DNA of 64,000 nucleotides from Humibacillus xanthopallidus (GCF_006717145.1 NZ_VFQF01000002.1:1116001-1180000), one strand, 5' to 3'; shown: positions 1 to 10,255, counted from the first letter of the stretch. The notes: generated from the sequence alone by a model not told the origin. Made by a program: numbers and translations.

Positions 1-114
1 CTCCGCGGCCCGGTCCACCGACGCCCGTTGCTGGCGGGCGAACCAGGAGAGCCGCTCGTCCTCCGGAGTCGGCAGGGGACGGGACGGCGGTGCAGCAGGG
101 TGCGGCTCTGACAC
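1..114 (-). CDS. partial CDS, N-terminus only, unknown product
   Basis: A minus-strand reading frame enters from the left edge and ends upstream at a GTG codon at 112-114. The 38 codons are open to the edge and read as a proline-rich leader followed by a charged stretch (EDERLSWFARQQR). A GAAGGA ribosome binding site sits about five bases before the GTG, which supports this start. The function cannot be judged from 38 residues. Confidence 0.5.
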   Translation of the reverse strand, partial: MSEPHPAAPPSRPLPTPEDERLSWFARQQRASVDRAAE

Positions 115-278
115 GGTGGTCCTTCGGCGACGAGTGGGATGGCCGGATGCTAGCCGCTGCGATCCGGGGAATCGCCTCCTGAACCCGCCTTGAAGCAGGA
201 GACTTTGAGCACCTCATCTTCACGGGGCGCCCGGCGGGGGCAGGCATTCGTTCACCGCCAACAGAACAGGAGCTCGCG

Positions 279-659
279 ATGGCCAGGTCGTTCCGACACC
301 TCATCTCCGGAGTTCACGGACGAGTGTCCGAGACTTTCACCCATCCCGACTGGGGAATGCTGTCGTCACAGTCGGTCGTGCACGTCTCGGCCGGACAGGT
401 CATCACCCACGAGGCCGGACCGAACGACATGATGTACGGTCCCAACACCGACGCCGGCCAGCTCACGACGCAGCCCTTCTCCTACACCGTTGGAGATGCC
501 GACGTCTGGGTCAGCAACGTCTCTCCGCTGGGCCTGGGGGAGGTTCCGGACGCGGAATCGGGCGGGGTGGCCTACGTCCTGCACGTCGACTCGGCCTCAC
601 CCATCGACGTCGCTGTCACGATCACGCTCGAGGACCAGACCGTCTGGGCCGTCGACTGA
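279..659 (+). CDS. conserved hypothetical protein, 126 aa
   Basis: The ATG at 279 follows an AGGAG ribosome binding site by six bases. The 126-residue product has no signal peptide or membrane segment. It is mostly short hydrophobic/polar alternations typical of a beta-rich domain, with a negatively charged C-terminal half. I do not recognise the family. It stands alone, convergent with the MBL-fold hydrolase gene on the other strand. The codon pattern is normal for the region, so it is probably a real chromosomal gene. Confidence 0.6.
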   Translation: MARSFRHLISGVHGRVSETFTHPDWGMLSSQSVVHVSAGQVITHEAGPNDMMYGPNTDAGQLTTQPFSYTVGDADVWVSNVSPLGLGEVPDAESGGVAYVLHVDSASPIDVAVTITLEDQTVWAVD

Positions 660-705
660 CGACCGTTCGGGTAGCGGCGTTCGTCCGGGCCACTGCCACG
701 ACCGC

Positions 706-1596
706 TCAGGTGACCGGACGGTTGGCCTGCTCCCAGCCGCGGCGGATGGCGGACTCGAGGTGCTCTAGCGGGTAGGGCAGGCGCTCGTCCGGCTCGCGCA
801 GCGCCGCTTCGAGCGGTTGCCCCGCGAGCCGGCGTGCCCTGATGACCGACGCGACGATAGCGATGTCGTCGCGCTGGGCCTCGACGAAAGCGGGGTCGAC
901 CGGGCGGCCGTGCCCCGGGACCACGACGGTGCGCGCGCTCGTCTGGTAGAGGTGCGAGGTGAGGGTGTCGGCCCAGTCGAAGGGCCAGCAGTCGCCGCCG
1001 AACGACGGGTGGGCGCTCTCCTCCACGAGGTCGCCGAGGAAGACCGCGTCGGTGTCGGGCACGACGACGGCGATGTCTCCGTCGGTGTGGCCGCGACCGG
1101 CATACGTCATCGTGACGCAGCGGTCACCGAGGTCGATGGTCGCGTTGCTGCCGAAGGTGCGGTCGGGCGCGCGCACGACCGTGGCCATGACCTCCGCAGC
1201 GTCCTGGGCCGTGTAGCCGTGCTCCGGCGCCGCACCGGGGTCGGCGCGGAAGAGCGCCTTGATGCGCTCCGCATCGGCCTCGAGCGTGCGTCCGACGTTG
1301 TCGTGGGCGTGCACGGTCGCGGTCTCGAAGGCGGCGTTGCCGAAGGTGTGGTCGAAGTGGACGTGGGTGTTGACGACGTGGGTGACCGTGATGTCGCGGC
1401 CGAGGCGGCGCACGTCGTCGAGGGCGTGCCGGCCCTGGACGTCGCTCGCCCGCGTGTCGATGACGACGGCGCCGTCGCGGCCGAGGACGAGCCCCACGTT
1501 GACGTCCCACTGGGGGTAGCGCGCCACGAAGACCCGGTCGGCGACCTCGACGAAACCGCGGGCGACCGAGGGCCGGGTCGGGGGCTGCGCCGTCAT
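706..1596 (-). CDS. MBL-fold metallo-hydrolase
   Basis: The 296-residue product has the metallo-beta-lactamase fold signature HVHFDH near residue 78, which supplies two or three zinc ligands and the catalytic Asp. Later ligands are visible as the GHTDGD segment (about residue 170) and the VVPGHG segment (about residue 225). The order fits a soluble zinc hydrolase of the glyoxalase II/beta-lactamase-like superfamily. The substrate cannot be read from sequence. There is no signal peptide, so it is probably cytoplasmic. It is a single gene, divergent from the membrane-anchored protein at 1699. Confidence 0.8.
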   Translation of the reverse strand: MTAQPPTRPSVARGFVEVADRVFVARYPQWDVNVGLVLGRDGAVVIDTRASDVQGRHALDDVRRLGRDITVTHVVNTHVHFDHTFGNAAFETATVHAHDNVGRTLEADAERIKALFRADPGAAPEHGYTAQDAAEVMATVVRAPDRTFGSNATIDLGDRCVTMTYAGRGHTDGDIAVVVPDTDAVFLGDLVEESAHPSFGGDCWPFDWADTLTSHLYQTSARTVVVPGHGRPVDPAFVEAQRDDIAIVASVIRARRLAGQPLEAALREPDERLPYPLEHLESAIRRGWEQANRPVT

Positions 1597-1698
1597 GCGC
1601 CCACGCTAGCGGCGGGACGGGGCCCAGCAGGCTCCGGAACGGCTCTCGCCCGGTTGCGATGCCCGATTCGCGCCGATCGTGCTCTACCTTGGGTAGCC

Positions 1699-2163
1699 AT
1701 GTCCCTCGATACCCGCACCGAACGACGACAGGCCCGCCAGCGCCGCAACCTCGTCATCGGTGGGGTCGCCGCCCTCGCGTCGGTGCTCAGCGTGAGCCTG
1801 CTCGTCGCCCTCCTCACCGGCGGCGCCGACCAGCCCGCGTCGGCGGAGCAGCCGAACGGGCCGTCGACGAGCGCCTGGACACCCACCGACGACGACGTGT
1901 GGAGCGAGGCCCCCTCCACGACCTCGGTGCCGACCGTGACCGCCCCGGGTCTCACGGCCGCCACGGGCACCCCCACCGCCACCACGCCCGCCGCGCCGCA
2001 GCGCACCGCCGTCACCGTTGCTCGCACGACGAGCGCACCCAGGCCTGCAGACCCGGCGCCGGCGACGCCCACCACGACGATGACGACGAGCCCGACGAGC
2101 AACGTGCCCCCGGGTCAGCTCAAGCGCCCCAAGCCCAAGACGACCCCGCCGCCCCGCCGCTGA
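1699..2163 (+). CDS. single-pass membrane protein with Pro/Thr-rich extracellular tail
   Basis: I start this 154-residue protein at the ATG at 1699, because everything upstream in the frame is the antisense of the MBL gene. Residues 1-19 are basic and presumably cytoplasmic. Residues about 20-42 form one hydrophobic helix (LVIGGVAALASVL...). The rest is a low-complexity tail rich in Thr, Pro, Ser and Ala that ends in basic/proline repeats. This layout fits an anchored, probably wall-spanning actinobacterial protein of unknown function. The HIT gene starts 29 bases downstream and may be co-transcribed. Confidence 0.65.
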   Translation: MSLDTRTERRQARQRRNLVIGGVAALASVLSVSLLVALLTGGADQPASAEQPNGPSTSAWTPTDDDVWSEAPSTTSVPTVTAPGLTAATGTPTATTPAAPQRTAVTVARTTSAPRPADPAPATPTTTMTTSPTSNVPPGQLKRPKPKTTPPPRR

Positions 2164-2192
2164 GCAGCGGCACGCCGTGGGAGCCTGACCGC

Positions 2193-2618
2193 ATGGACTG
2201 TGTCTTCTGCTCGATCGTCGCGGGGGAGGTGCCGGCGGACGTCGTGCTCGACGAGCCGGACTTCGTGGGCTTCCTCGACCGGCGCCCCGTGTTCAAGGGG
2301 CACGTGCTCCTCGTGCCGCGCGAGCACGTCGACACCCTGCTCGACCTGCCCGCGCGCCTGCACGCCGGCCTCACCGAGACCGCGCAGCGCCTCGCCCGCG
2401 CCGCCGTGGAGGGCCTCGGTTCACAGGGCACCTTCGTGGCGACGAACAACGTCGTCAGCCAGTCGGTGCCCCACCTGCACGTCCACGTCGTGCCCCGCAC
2501 CAAGGGTGACGGGCTGCGCGGCTTCTTCTGGCCGCGCACGTCCTACGCCTCTGCCGACGAGTCCGCCGGGTATGCCGCCCGGCTCGCCGCCGCGCTGGGG
2601 CCGCGCCCGCAGGACTGA
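2193..2618 (+). CDS. HIT family nucleotide hydrolase/transferase
   Basis: The 141-residue protein begins MDCVFCSIVAGEVPA, the standard opening of HIT (histidine triad) proteins, and carries the triad HLHVHVV near residue 93. The central His of that motif is the catalytic nucleophile in the family, which hydrolyses nucleotide phosphoramidates or dinucleotides. Length and domain layout match a single HIT domain with no extension. It is cytoplasmic. The start ATG is at 2193. The exact nucleotide substrate is unknown. Confidence 0.88.
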   Translation: MDCVFCSIVAGEVPADVVLDEPDFVGFLDRRPVFKGHVLLVPREHVDTLLDLPARLHAGLTETAQRLARAAVEGLGSQGTFVATNNVVSQSVPHLHVHVVPRTKGDGLRGFFWPRTSYASADESAGYAARLAAALGPRPQD

Positions 2619-2665
2619 CCCGGGCGGACGGCATACGGACGCGAGATCGCGCCACGGCCGGTGGT

Positions 2666-2694
2666 CGGGGGCGCTCGGGGGCGCTCGGGGGCGC
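2666..2694. repeat. 10-bp GC-rich tandem repeat
   Basis: The unit CGGGGGCGCT is repeated 2.9 times in a row between the HIT gene and the groL operators. It has no coding role that I can see. It may be simple slippage or may add upstream structure to the groL leader. Confidence 0.6.
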
Positions 2695-2724
2695 AGGCCG
2701 TCTGCGGCCGTGAGCTCAGAAGGG

Positions 2725-2751
2725 TTTGCACTCTCCGGGCGAGAGTGCCAA
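2725..2751 (+). promoter_or_regulatory. CIRCE-type operator 1 for groL (HrcA site)
   Basis: TTTGCACTC, nine bases, then GAGTGCCAA. This matches the CIRCE consensus TTAGCACTC-N9-GAGTGCTAA with one or two changes per arm. CIRCE is the operator bound by the heat-shock repressor HrcA upstream of groE genes. It lies about 155 bases before the groL start. Confidence 0.85.
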
Positions 2752-2759
2752 TAATGGCG

Positions 2760-2786
2760 TTAGCACTCTCCATGGGGGAGTGACAG
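2760..2786 (+). promoter_or_regulatory. CIRCE-type operator 2 for groL, degenerate right arm
   Basis: A perfect left arm TTAGCACTC at 2760-2768 is followed after nine bases by GAGTGACAG, which keeps GAGTG but loses the last four consensus bases. It starts only 8 bases after operator 1. A close pair of operators is known upstream of actinobacterial groEL genes. Confidence 0.75.
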
Positions 2787-2824
2787 AAATGGGCCGTAGT
2801 TCGAGGGGCCCGGCCTCGCAGTGA

Positions 2825-4540
<1,716 letters not shown>

Positions 4541-4576
4541 GCCCACTGGCTGTCTGCAGGACCTGATCCAACCGAG

Positions 4577-4603
4577 GGCCGGTTCCCGACACGGGAGCCG
4601 GCC
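4577..4603 (+). terminator. putative terminator after groL
   Basis: A 12-bp stem (GGCCGGTTCCCG pairing with CGGGAGCCGGCC, with one G-T pair) and a 3-base loop starts 37 bases after the groL stop. The following tract is only weakly T-rich (CTTCGG), as is common in high-GC actinobacteria. Confidence 0.6.
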
Positions 4604-4833
4604 TTCGGCGTGTTCGCGGTGGCCGGACGGGCGGGCTCCGGCCCTGTCATGCCGAACGCACCTTCTGCTGTGCGTTTGGCACCACACAGGCCGCAGAGGT
4701 GCCGACCGCGCGACCTGTCGCGCGTCTGGCACCTCGCTGCGCCCAGGCGCCGAACCCGGCCAGGCCATGGAGGGGACTCGACCCCGCCGGGAGATCGTGG
4801 GCTGACAGGGCTGACAGGGGGTGGTGGGCTCGG

Positions 4834-5124
4834 TCAGCGGGTGAAGAGGGCGCGCGTCGCGTTCTCGTGCTCGAGGTAGGCCGCCGAGACCCGCGAGGTG
4901 AGCCGGGCGATGTCGGACAGGGCCTCGTTCATGCGGGCCTGGGCGCTCTGGTAGTCGTGCAGCACCCGGACGAACTCCGCCTTGGCCGGGCCCTCCCACG
5001 CGCCGTCGAGCGAGGCGAGGCGCCCGCGCAGGGTCGCGACGTCGGACTGGATGCTCTCGGCGAGGCGGTTGATGTCGCCGGCCGCTGCGGCGATGACCTC
5101 GGTGTCGACGATCGAGCGGGACAT
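4834..5124 (-). CDS. WXG100 family (ESAT-6-like) protein
   Basis: The 96-residue helical protein has a central W-E-G turn (AWEGPAK, about residue 43) flanked by two long amphipathic helices. This is the WXG100 hairpin layout and the expected length of about 100 residues. Members are secreted by type VII (ESX) systems as dimers, or act as small partners of larger toxins. I start it at the ATG at 5124, seven bases after GAAGGAG; a longer frame upstream lacks such a site. No ESX machinery gene is in view, so export is inferred from the family. Confidence 0.85.
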   Translation of the reverse strand: MSRSIVDTEVIAAAAGDINRLAESIQSDVATLRGRLASLDGAWEGPAKAEFVRVLHDYQSAQARMNEALSDIARLTSRVSAAYLEHENATRALFTR

Positions 5125-5254
5125 GGTGGCTCCTTCGGGTCGGGACGCCCGGTCTGACGTCCTGTCCCGACCGAGGCTAGGTCGCCGCGGGGCAGCGCCT
5201 CCGGCGTCATCCACAGGCCTCGGCGATGTCGGGGCCCTGCCCTAGGCTGCCAAG

Positions 5255-6043
5255 GTGACGGTGTGGATCGATGAGCCCATCTGGCCTGCGCACGGTCGGC
5301 TGTTCGCCCACCTCGTCAGCGACGCGTCCTATGCCGAGCTGCACGCCGTCGCCCGCGCCGCGGGTCTGCACCCGAGGTCGTTCGACGGCGACCACTACGA
5401 CGTGCCCGACGTGCGCTGGCACGAGGCGGTCGCCGCAGGTGCGACGCCCACCTCGGGGGTCGACCTCGCCCGCCGGCTCAACGCCTCGGGCCTGCGGCTG
5501 CGCAAGCGCAAGCACGATCGCGGCGTCGCGCGGCACCTCGACGTCTCCTTCCCCAACGGGGCGAGCGACGTCGACCTCATCGCCTCCTCCGTGCCCGTCG
5601 ACGAGCGGCGCGTCATGGCCGCGATGGTCTTCGTGCGCGACTCGGGCGGTGACTTCGCCGTCGTGCACAGCGTCCGGCGCCGCGAGTGGGGCTCTCCCGG
5701 TGGCTGGCGTGAGCCCGACGAGTCACCGGTCGAGAACGCCGTCCGTGAGACGCACGAGGAGACCGGGCTGCTACTCGACCCGGCTCGCGTGTCCCCTTGC
5801 GGCTATGAGCGGTTCACGCCGCGCACCGACGACAACGTCATCGGTGTGGACAAGCCCTATCTCCAGGTCTTCCGCACGGAGCTCGACGCGGTGCGCCCGC
5901 CGCTGACCAACGGAGACGACGGCATTCACGCCACGCGCTGGGTCACGCCGCAGGAGTATGCCGCCCTCTGCGGTCACCTCTTCTGGTGGCCCCTCGCGGC
6001 CGAGGTGTTCCCCGACCTCCGGGGCCTCGTCCCCGCCCCGTGA
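5255..6043 (+). CDS. DUF4031 domain - Nudix hydrolase fusion
   Basis: This 262-residue protein starts at a GTG. The first 85 residues (VWIDEPIWPAHGRLFAHL..., ending in LRLRKRK) match the DUF4031 domain. The rest is a Nudix hydrolase with an intact box: G, five residues, E, seven residues, then REtHEEtGL, around residues 149-171. Nudix enzymes hydrolyse nucleoside diphosphates linked to another moiety, and the glutamates of the box bind Mg. The substrate is unknown. It is convergent with yajQ and ends at a shared hairpin. Confidence 0.85.
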   Translation: MTVWIDEPIWPAHGRLFAHLVSDASYAELHAVARAAGLHPRSFDGDHYDVPDVRWHEAVAAGATPTSGVDLARRLNASGLRLRKRKHDRGVARHLDVSFPNGASDVDLIASSVPVDERRVMAAMVFVRDSGGDFAVVHSVRRREWGSPGGWREPDESPVENAVRETHEETGLLLDPARVSPCGYERFTPRTDDNVIGVDKPYLQVFRTELDAVRPPLTNGDDGIHATRWVTPQEYAALCGHLFWWPLAAEVFPDLRGLVPAP

Positions 6044-6047
6044 CACA

Positions 6048-6084
6048 GGTATGCCGTCCGCCGGAGCCAGGCGGACGGCATACC
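6048..6084. terminator. bidirectional terminator between convergent genes
   Basis: A perfect 15-bp inverted repeat (GGTATGCCGTCCGCC and its complement) with a 7-base loop lies between the stop of the Nudix gene and the stop of the yajQ gene. Its position and perfect symmetry suit termination from both sides. One arm is also present alone at 2623-2636. Confidence 0.8.
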
Positions 6085-6104
6085 GGATGCGGCTGAGTGG
6101 GTGC

Positions 6105-6599
6105 TCAGCGCTGGTTGGTGAAGGAGAGCGCGACGTCGAGGTCAGCCTCGCGCAGCATGCGCTGGACGGCCTGGAGGTCGTCGCGGCTCTTGCTCGAGAC
6201 GCGCAGCTCGTCGCCCTGGATCTGGCTCTTGACGCCCTTGGGGCCTTCGTCGCGGATGAGCTTGTTGATCTTCTTCGCGTTCTCCTGGGAGATGCCCTCC
6301 TTGAGGGCCGCGTCGAGGTGGTACTCCTTGCCGGAGATCCGCGGGCCGGCCTCGGGGACGTCGAGGTGCTTGAGGCTGACCTTGCGCTTGACGAGGTGGG
6401 TCTGGACGACGTCGAGGACCGCCTTGCAGCGCTCCTCGGTGCTGGCCTTCATCTTGATGACCTCGCCGGCGAGCTCGACGGAGGCGCCGACGTTCTTGAA
6501 GTCGTAGCGCGTCGCGATCTCCTTGCTGGCGCTGTTGACCGCGTTCGCGATCTCCTGCTTGTCGAACTTGCTGACGATGTCGAAGGAGGAGTCGGCCAT
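6105..6599 (-). CDS. yajQ: YajQ family nucleotide-binding protein
   Basis: The 164-residue product begins [16 protein letters not shown] and contains the segments [15 protein letters not shown] and [21 protein letters not shown] that are typical of YajQ. The family has a double ferredoxin-like fold; some members bind cyclic di-GMP and act with transcription factors. Length matches the family (about 160). It is cytoplasmic and a single gene, convergent with the Nudix gene. Confidence 0.93.
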   Translation of the reverse strand: MADSSFDIVSKFDKQEIANAVNSASKEIATRYDFKNVGASVELAGEVIKMKASTEERCKAVLDVVQTHLVKRKVSLKHLDVPEAGPRISGKEYHLDAALKEGISQENAKKINKLIRDEGPKGVKSQIQGDELRVSSKSRDDLQAVQRMLREADLDVALSFTNQR

Positions 6600-6732
6600 C
6601 GGGGGTCCTTCCGGATGCTGTTGTCTGGTCAGTCGGGCGGGCGCGTCGGGGCTGGTGGAGGCGTCCTGACGGCCACCGCGGCCCCGATTTCGGACGCCGC
6701 CCGATCTCTTGCTATCCTTCCAGACGCACCAA

Positions 6733-6813
6733 GGCAGGTTGTCCGAGCGGCCAATGGAAACGGACTGTAAATCCGTCGCGAGAGCTACGAAGGTTCGAAT
6801 CCTTCACCTGCCA
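6733..6813 (+). tRNA. tRNA-Tyr (GTA)
   Basis: The acceptor arms GGCAGGT and ACCTGCC pair perfectly. The anticodon loop CTGTAAA gives anticodon GTA. The T-loop is GGTTCGAATCC, and the long variable arm (GCGAGAGCTACGA region) marks a class II tRNA, as expected for bacterial tRNA-Tyr. Discriminator base A; CCA is not fully encoded. Its 3' half is the likely attachment site of the element that follows, because a tyrosine recombinase gene begins 161 bases downstream. Confidence 0.97.
6793..6813 (+). other. inferred attL core of the ICE (tRNA-Tyr 3' end)
   Basis: Elements with tyrosine recombinases commonly insert at the T-arm/acceptor end of a tRNA gene and restore its 3' end. The adjacent integrase makes this the most likely junction. 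I searched by eye for a second copy of this 21-base segment in the window and found none, so the core length cannot be fixed by comparing att copies. Confidence 0.5.
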
Positions 6814-6822
6814 CACAGTGCT

Positions 6823-6868
6823 CAGAAGGGCCCCTGGCCAGCGGAAACGCCGGTCGGGGGCCCTTCTG
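6823..6868 (+). terminator. terminator downstream of tRNA-Tyr
   Basis: The 12-bp arms CAGAAGGGCCCC and GGGGCCCTTCTG are separated by a 22-base loop that can itself fold. It lies ten bases after the tRNA and before the integrase stop, so it may also end integrase transcription coming from the right. Confidence 0.6.
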
Positions 6869-6973
6869 CCGACGCCGGTCGCTGTCCGGCTATGACCGGC
6901 TCCAGACAGTGCTTTACGGGTGTCAGTGGGGAACTGGTGGGGAAGTTCGCGCGTCTCCCGGTGCGGATCTTGG

Positions 6974-8392
6974 TCATGGGCGGATCCCCTCGGCGGCGGA
7001 GAGTGCGAGCTCGACCCTGCGGCGAGAGGCCGCGTCCTGGCCGACGATGCAGGATGCGTAGACGCGCAGGAGCACGCTCACGCTGTGGCCGGCCCACTCG
7101 GCGACCTGGGTCGCGGGAACGCCGGCGTTGAGCCACAGCGAGACCGCAGCGTGGCGCAGATCGTAGGGACGCTTTGCCAGTGGCGAGCGATACTCAGCTT
7201 CGGTCAAGGCACCTTGGCGGGCCTTGTCCCAGACCCGGTAGACGATTCCCATCGACTGTGGGCTTGCGAAGGGAGGCGCGACGGGGATGCCCGCTCGGCC
7301 CGCGCGAGTGACGAAGAGGCGACCCTCGAGGCCCGGGGGGAACGTATCGATGTGTCGCCGCAGCACCGCCACCAGCTCTGGTGGTGCAGGTACCTGTCGG
7401 GTCGCCCTCCGCGCCCGGTGCTTGAGGCTCCGGTCCTCGGTCGCCTGGCCGGTGTCGGTCCACGCGGATCCCACGGTCTGAGTGGAGCCGAGCAGGTGCA
7501 GTGTGCCCCAGGAATCGAGGCTCGTCGGAAGCTCGAAGTCCTGGACCTTGAGGTGGCGCACCTCAGAGGGGCGCAGGCCCGCGTAGTAGATGCAGGCAAA
7601 GAATGCCTCCAAGGAGGGGTAGATGGCCGCGACGACGTCGAGCAGCTCCTTAGCTTGGTGCGGATTGACAACCACACGTCGGTCGATCTCGTCTGTGTGA
7701 GTTGGGGGCCTCCAGGCGATCCGGTCCAATGGATTCGTCGGCAGAGCAGCAACCTCCACGGCGTACTGGAAGGCGCTGTACAGGGCGGATCGCTTTCGAG
7801 CGACCGTGCTGGAGGAGGCTGGCTTCCCATCCAGCTTGAGCGCCAATGCCTCGAGTACTCGCCGCAACAGCGCTGACGCTGCCATATCGACGAGCGACGG
7901 CGAGTGCCGGCGAGCCCATCGAACCGCGGCCGCGTGCTCCTCTGGCGGCTCGGTCTCCCTCGACCCTGAACGAGCCGCAGAGTTGAAGACCCAGCCCTCC
8001 AGAGCGCGGCGTATGACCGTTGGGTCGATGCTTGAGGCGGGCAGCGCGGCAACGGTGGCCGTGGTCAGGCCCTCGGCAATGCCTTTTCGGTGGCGCGGGG
8101 AAGCATGCGGCCATTTGACGTCGACGAAGGTCATCGCGTGATCCACCCACGAAACGTCCGGCAGCTTGTCGAGGACGCTGACGGGTTGTCCCGTCTGCAC
8201 GTCGAAGGGCTCGGCTTGGCGCAGGCCCACCAAGAGCCGCGCGCGGAAGGACTCGGCCAACTTGATGGTGTCAAAGGTCCTCTGAAGAATGCGACCTTCG
8301 ACCCTCCATCTGACGGTGTACGTCGTCTTGCGCTTGCCTTTGTAGCGACGGACACCCCACACCTGCACGTCGAGGGTGGTCCGCGAGGTCAT
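6974..8392 (-). CDS. int: tyrosine recombinase / ICE integrase
   Basis: This is a 472-residue integrase. The N-terminal part is an AP2-like arm-binding region (VWGVRRYKGKRKTTYTVRW), followed by a core-binding domain. The catalytic residues can be followed: Arg in GLRPSEVRHL (about 274), the second Arg box YDLRHAAVS (about 411, with Tyr where His is more usual), His in WAGHSVS (about 436) and the nucleophile Tyr in LRVYAS (about 445). It cuts and joins attP and attB (here tRNA-Tyr). The gene is transcribed toward the tRNA and lies 2 bases after the xis-like gene, so the two are co-transcribed. Confidence 0.95.
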   Translation of the reverse strand: MTSRTTLDVQVWGVRRYKGKRKTTYTVRWRVEGRILQRTFDTIKLAESFRARLLVGLRQAEPFDVQTGQPVSVLDKLPDVSWVDHAMTFVDVKWPHASPRHRKGIAEGLTTATVAALPASSIDPTVIRRALEGWVFNSAARSGSRETEPPEEHAAAVRWARRHSPSLVDMAASALLRRVLEALALKLDGKPASSSTVARKRSALYSAFQYAVEVAALPTNPLDRIAWRPPTHTDEIDRRVVVNPHQAKELLDVVAAIYPSLEAFFACIYYAGLRPSEVRHLKVQDFELPTSLDSWGTLHLLGSTQTVGSAWTDTGQATEDRSLKHRARRATRQVPAPPELVAVLRRHIDTFPPGLEGRLFVTRAGRAGIPVAPPFASPQSMGIVYRVWDKARQGALTEAEYRSPLAKRPYDLRHAAVSLWLNAGVPATQVAEWAGHSVSVLLRVYASCIVGQDAASRRRVELALSAAEGIRP

Positions 8393-8394
8393 TG

Positions 8395-8598
8395 TCAGAC
8401 TCGCTGTTCGAGAGACTGCAGCCAGCTCTCGAAATCGGCGCGCCTAATCCGCAGGTCGCCATTCGGCAGCTTGATGCAGGGTGGTGCCTTCCGCGCAGCA
8501 CGCCAGTCGTAGAACGTCGACCTGGCAACGCCGAGTTCGTCGCAGATCTCCCGGACAGTGAGATGAGTGTGCTTGTCGTTCTGCGCTGTGGTCATCAC
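8395..8598 (-). CDS. excisionase-like helix-turn-helix protein
   Basis: The 67-residue protein contains a MerR/AlpA-type helix-turn-helix (LTVREICDELGVARSTFYDWRAARKAPP), then a basic wing (LPNGDLRIRRADFESWLQ). Size, fold and position just upstream of int match the small DNA-bending excisionases (Xis/AlpA) of actinobacterial integrating elements, which steer the integrase toward excision. The ATG at 8598 is preceded by GGGAGCCGGTG. It shares an operon with int. Confidence 0.85.
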   Translation of the reverse strand: MMTTAQNDKHTHLTVREICDELGVARSTFYDWRAARKAPPCIKLPNGDLRIRRADFESWLQSLEQRV

Positions 8599-9616
8599 CG
8601 GCTCCCTTCGACGTCTGTGGTCGTGAGCCGTTCACATCCGACAGGGGGCCCTATGCGCCTGAGACATGAAGAAGCGCACCGGTCGTCGCGGCGAAAAGGG
8701 TCTGCATAGTCGCGAACGACTGCGCAGGCAAGTGCATAGATGTATTGCGAAGGGGACCGCGGACCGTATGTCGGGTCGACGGTTCCTACCGTGGCCTGCC
8801 CATGTTCACCGCGGGGATGATCGCCGGTGGCGATCGCCCTTGGCGAGTGGCGGTAGAGGCCGCGAGCGGCGGACGGGTAGGTCGTCGTAACGTCAGCGGT
8901 CATGACTCGGGCGGGGCGTCCGAACTGCTGCCATCAAGATGATCCGCAAGCAGCGCAATTACGCGCCCTTCGTGACGATTGCTTGGGCGAACCTGTCGCG
9001 GCAGGAAGGCCCTGGATGTTGTTGTCGCTGCGCGGCGGTCCGCCTGGATGGCTAGAGACTGGATGACTTCTTGTCGCTTGGGACGGTCTCGTGCCAGTCG
9101 ACCGCTTCGTCAGTGGGCTGTGTCTCACCTTCCACAGACATCCCTGTGAGACATTGAGCCTTCCGCTCGCCTCCTGTACAGCGGAGCAGCTCCTCGGCGA
9201 GATCGTCAACGAGAGGCTCCCGTTGTGATCCATGAGCCATGAGCCATGAGCCATGAGCCACGAGCGGTTGGAGTCCCTGAAGAGCGACCAAATCTGCGAG
9301 AAATCCAGCAAGCAATGAATCCTTGGACGTGACTGATCCGACAGGGATCGTGGTTGTCGGGCCGGTCCGGAAAGAAGGGCCGGAGGACGTCGCCCCTTCG
9401 CTGCTTGACGCGGAGCGTCTCACCACAGTGTGTGGTCGGCGGGAGCCAGATCTCCCGCGGTCGCACCAAGGGGTTCGGCAGTCCCAGCCGCCTGGCCGCG
9501 CACTGGCCTCGCGACCTTGGGCACACCGCCCCATCTCTCGTGCCAGCCAGGCATGGGCCGATCCTGGCCTCCAACTTCTTGAGGAGCCACCCGGCTCGTC
9601 GACGGCGTTGGTGCAA
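8599..9616. other. about 1 kb without a convincing gene
   Basis: Several overlapping open frames exist on both strands (for example 8595-8903 and 9052-9639, minus), but none combines a good ribosome binding site with a protein-like composition. The 9052-9639 frame is the best of them; its last 50 residues look protein-like. The stretch holds a 5-copy heptamer repeat. It probably contains the int/xis promoter and decayed material. Confidence 0.5.
9230..9264. repeat. tandem heptamer repeat, 5 copies
   Basis: The 7-bp unit CCATGAG is repeated four times exactly and once with one change (CCACGAG). Seven is not a multiple of three, so in any reading frame the repeat yields a mixed peptide (HGSWLMA on the minus strand). 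Confidence 0.85.
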
Positions 9617-10255
9617 TTAGCCGGCAAGCACTCGCGCAAGAGTCGCGCTCGCAGAACGTTCTTCGTCCGGGGTCAATCCAGGGCGTTTGAAGTGAGTGGC
9701 GTTGAAGGGGCTTTCGGCCGCGAGCATCATGCCGCCCGTCTGCCGTGGACCCATCATCACGTAGGTCACGACGGTCTCGTCGTCCGGCACCAGAGTCTCA
9801 TGCGGGACGCCGGCATCCATGTGGTGGCAGGTGCCAGCCTCGACGGTGCGAAGTTCCTGTCGGACAAGCTGTACGTTATCGCCGGTGGGCTCGATTGAGT
9901 CACCGTCAGCACCGCCGTACTGAACGGCATGCGCGACGAGTGCGGGTGCCTCACTTGATCTCCCGAAGATGACGTCGGCGTACTGCCCGTTCAAGACGAG
10001 GGACTGCAGCTCCCAGTCGTGGCTGTGGATGGTCGGATGACCAGGCAAATCACGTCGCGCAATCTCGCCAGGCCAGATGTGGACACGGTGGGAGCCGGTG
10101 AAGACACCGTCCCGCACGTCGCCTAGTCGGAACACAATGAAGCCGTTCGGGTGCCAGCGTGCACTGGAGACGTTGTTGAGCGCCTCTCGTATCGCCGAGC
10201 GCCAATTGTTGTGCAGATGGCGCTCGGCCCACGAGGACCATGTGGTGTCGGTCAC
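9617..10255 (-). CDS. cupin-like protein, last gene of the NACHT operon
   Basis: The 212-residue protein starts at a GTG that overlaps the SDR stop by one base (TAGTG). It has two histidine groups that fit a cupin metal site: IHSHDWELQSLVLNGQY (about residue 77) and CHHMDAGVPHETLVP (about residue 151), in the middle of beta-rich sequence. Cupins of this size are often small-molecule oxygenases or isomerases, but the substrate is not evident. The tight spacing shows translational coupling with the SDR, so the two probably act on the same metabolite. The family assignment rests on the His pattern only. Confidence 0.7.
   Translation of the reverse strand: MTDTTWSSWAERHLHNNWRSAIREALNNVSSARWHPNGFIVFRLGDVRDGVFTGSHRVHIWPGEIARRDLPGHPTIHSHDWELQSLVLNGQYADVIFGRSSEAPALVAHAVQYGGADGDSIEPTGDNVQLVRQELRTVEAGTCHHMDAGVPHETLVPDDETVVTYVMMGPRQTGGMMLAAESPFNATHFKRPGLTPDEERSASATLARVLAG

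Noticed and set aside
817..1698. Plus-strand extension upstream of the 1699 membrane protein
   Set aside because: It is antisense to the MBL-fold gene and has no family pattern; the TM protein has a sensible start at 1699.
8595..8903. Minus-strand frame of 102 codons upstream of xis
   Set aside because: Low-complexity composition, no ribosome binding site; it overlaps the likely int/xis promoter.
9230..9264. Possible CRISPR array
   Set aside because: The unit is 7 bp without spacers, so it is a simple tandem repeat.
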